A stretch of 5,653 nucleotides of DNA from Bacteroidetes bacterium QS_8_68_15 (GTDB lineage Bacteria; Bacteroidota; Rhodothermia; Rhodothermales; Salinibacteraceae): positions 1-5,653 of the forward strand of contig PXTR01000064.1 of NCBI GenBank assembly GCA_003023245.1, written 5' to 3'. The translations under genes were made by a program, and so were the position numbers. The notes beneath the pieces are model-generated. The model did no database searches and was not told where the DNA came from. It saw only the letters and a list, made by a program, of their open reading frames with translations. Of the stretch, positions 4,843-5,653 are shown piece after piece; position 1 is the stretch's first letter, and each line of letters starts with the position of its first letter.

Positions 4843-5653
4843 GCGTTCGATGTCGTACTTATTCAGTTTGTTGTACAGGTGGGAGCGCTGGATGCCGATG
4901 GCCTCGGCGGTCTGGCTCACGTTCCACTCGAACTCGTGGAGCTTGCGGCGGATGAAGATCTCTTCGGCGCGGTCGCGGAAGTCGCTAAAGTCCTCGTGCT
5001 CGTCGAGCAAGTCCGCGACCGCCCCGTTTCCGGCTTCCTCGCTCTGCCCATCTTCGGCGCGGTCGGGGTCCGTCCCGTCGTCAGAGGAAGCGCCGGCGGC
5101 GCCCGGGCGCACATAGCGGTCCACGTCCGCGGCGCTGATCTCGTCGGACTCGCTCATGATAAGCAGGCGCTCGACGACGTTGTGCAGCTCGCGCACGTTG
5201 CCGCGCCACTCGTAGTCTTTCATGCGCTCGAGGGCTTCCTCGGAGAAGGACTTCTGCGGCAGCCCGTTGCGCTTGACGCTCAAGGTCGCGAAGTGCTCGG
5301 TGATGAGCGGGATGTCGCTGCGGCGCTCCCGCAGCGGCGGCACGTCGATGAGGATGACGCCGAGACGGTGGTAGAGGTCTTCGCGAAACTCGCCCGCTTC
5401 GATTTCGGCCTGGAGATCCTTGTTGGTCGCCGCCACGACGCGCACGTCCACGGGAATGGCCTTGTCACCGCCCACGCGCTGGATCTTGTCTTCCTGAAGC
5501 ACGCGCAGCACCTTCGCCTGCGCCGCGAGGCTCATGTCGCCGACCTCGTCGAGGAAGAGCGTGCCCTCGTGGGCCTGCTCGAATTTGCCGGTGCGCTGCT
5601 CGGTGGCGCCGGTGAAGGAGCCTTTCTCGTGGCCGAACAGCTCCGACTCGATC
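4834..5653 (-). CDS. Sigma-54-dependent enhancer-binding regulator, NtrC family (N-terminus beyond right edge)
   Basis: The window holds the last 272 aa; the frame is open to base 5653, so the receiver or sensor domain and Walker A are missing. These proteins hydrolyse ATP to open sigma-54 promoters. Visible in the fragment: the sigma-54 contact loop as GSFTGA (fragment residues 11-16), a serine variant of GAFTGA, within ESELFGHEKGSFTGA; Walker B TLFLDEVGDM (31-40); sensor I VAATN (73-77); arginine-finger segment FREDLYHRL (89-97); sensor II WRGNVREL (149-156). An acidic linker of roughly 50 residues follows (about 182-232), then a Fis-type helix-turn-helix (TAEAIGIQRSHLYNKL, 248-263) ending KYDIERGD. 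The C-terminal segment looks like the NtrC-like response regulators of Bacteroidota/Rhodothermota. An internal ATG at 5535 is not the start, since AAA+ sequence continues upstream. Target genes and signal are not visible; lolD directly follows. Confidence 0.92.
   Translation of the reverse strand, partial: IESELFGHEKGSFTGATEQRTGKFEQAHEGTLFLDEVGDMSLAAQAKVLRVLQEDKIQRVGGDKAIPVDVRVVAATNKDLQAEIEAGEFREDLYHRLGVILIDVPPLRERRSDIPLITEHFATLSVKRNGLPQKSFSEEALERMKDYEWRGNVRELHNVVERLLIMSESDEISAADVDRYVRPGAAGASSDDGTDPDRAEDGQSEEAGNGAVADLLDEHEDFSDFRDRAEEIFIRRKLHEFEWNVSQTAEAIGIQRSHLYNKLNKYDIERGD

Overview
The window is a high-GC, gene-dense stretch of bacterial chromosome that best fits the Rhodothermota/Bacteroidota (Rhodothermales type: Salinibacter, Rubricoccus or Rubrivirga relatives). 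This is inferred from four things. Third codon positions are strongly GC-rich. The exported superoxide dismutase is very acidic, as in salt-adapted relatives. Gene starts almost entirely lack Shine-Dalgarno sequences. The Fis-type C-terminus of the sigma-54 activator resembles the Bacteroidota NtrC subfamily. No phage, IS element, CRISPR array, tRNA or rRNA is visible.

Layout. The start of topA (DNA topoisomerase I) runs off the left edge on the minus strand. Divergent from it is a lipoprotein Cu/Zn superoxide dismutase (337-993, +), followed by a convincing intrinsic terminator and a 19-bp tandem duplication. Facing it are two minus-strand genes: a small membrane-anchored coiled-coil protein (1138-1506) and, upstream of that, a membrane-anchored six-bladed NHL beta-propeller (1683-2684). 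The gap between these two holds a short heptanucleotide array and an inverted repeat. A 437-bp region (2685-3121) separates the propeller gene from a divergent class I glutamine amidotransferase (3122-3916, +). It holds a probable 37-codon gene with strong coding signature, a cluster of repeated CTYAGTAYG motifs and a possible Bacteroidota-type promoter. On the right, minus strand, a sigma-54 enhancer-binding regulator (running off the right edge) is followed after 51 bp by an ABC ATPase of the LolD type.

How the genes relate. Most are single-gene units with housekeeping or envelope roles: DNA topology, periplasmic superoxide defence, lipoprotein release. Only the regulator and lolD look like a possible operon. 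The DNA between those two is the most unusual part of the window. Degenerate heptanucleotide repeats (CAATCGA-like) lie in inverted orientation on either side of the lolD start codon. One arm begins at the regulator's stop codon and the other is translated as an extra N-terminal segment of LolD. A different heptanucleotide array at 1583-1610 suggests this period-7 repeat type is a feature of the genome. No defence system or biosynthetic cluster is visible.
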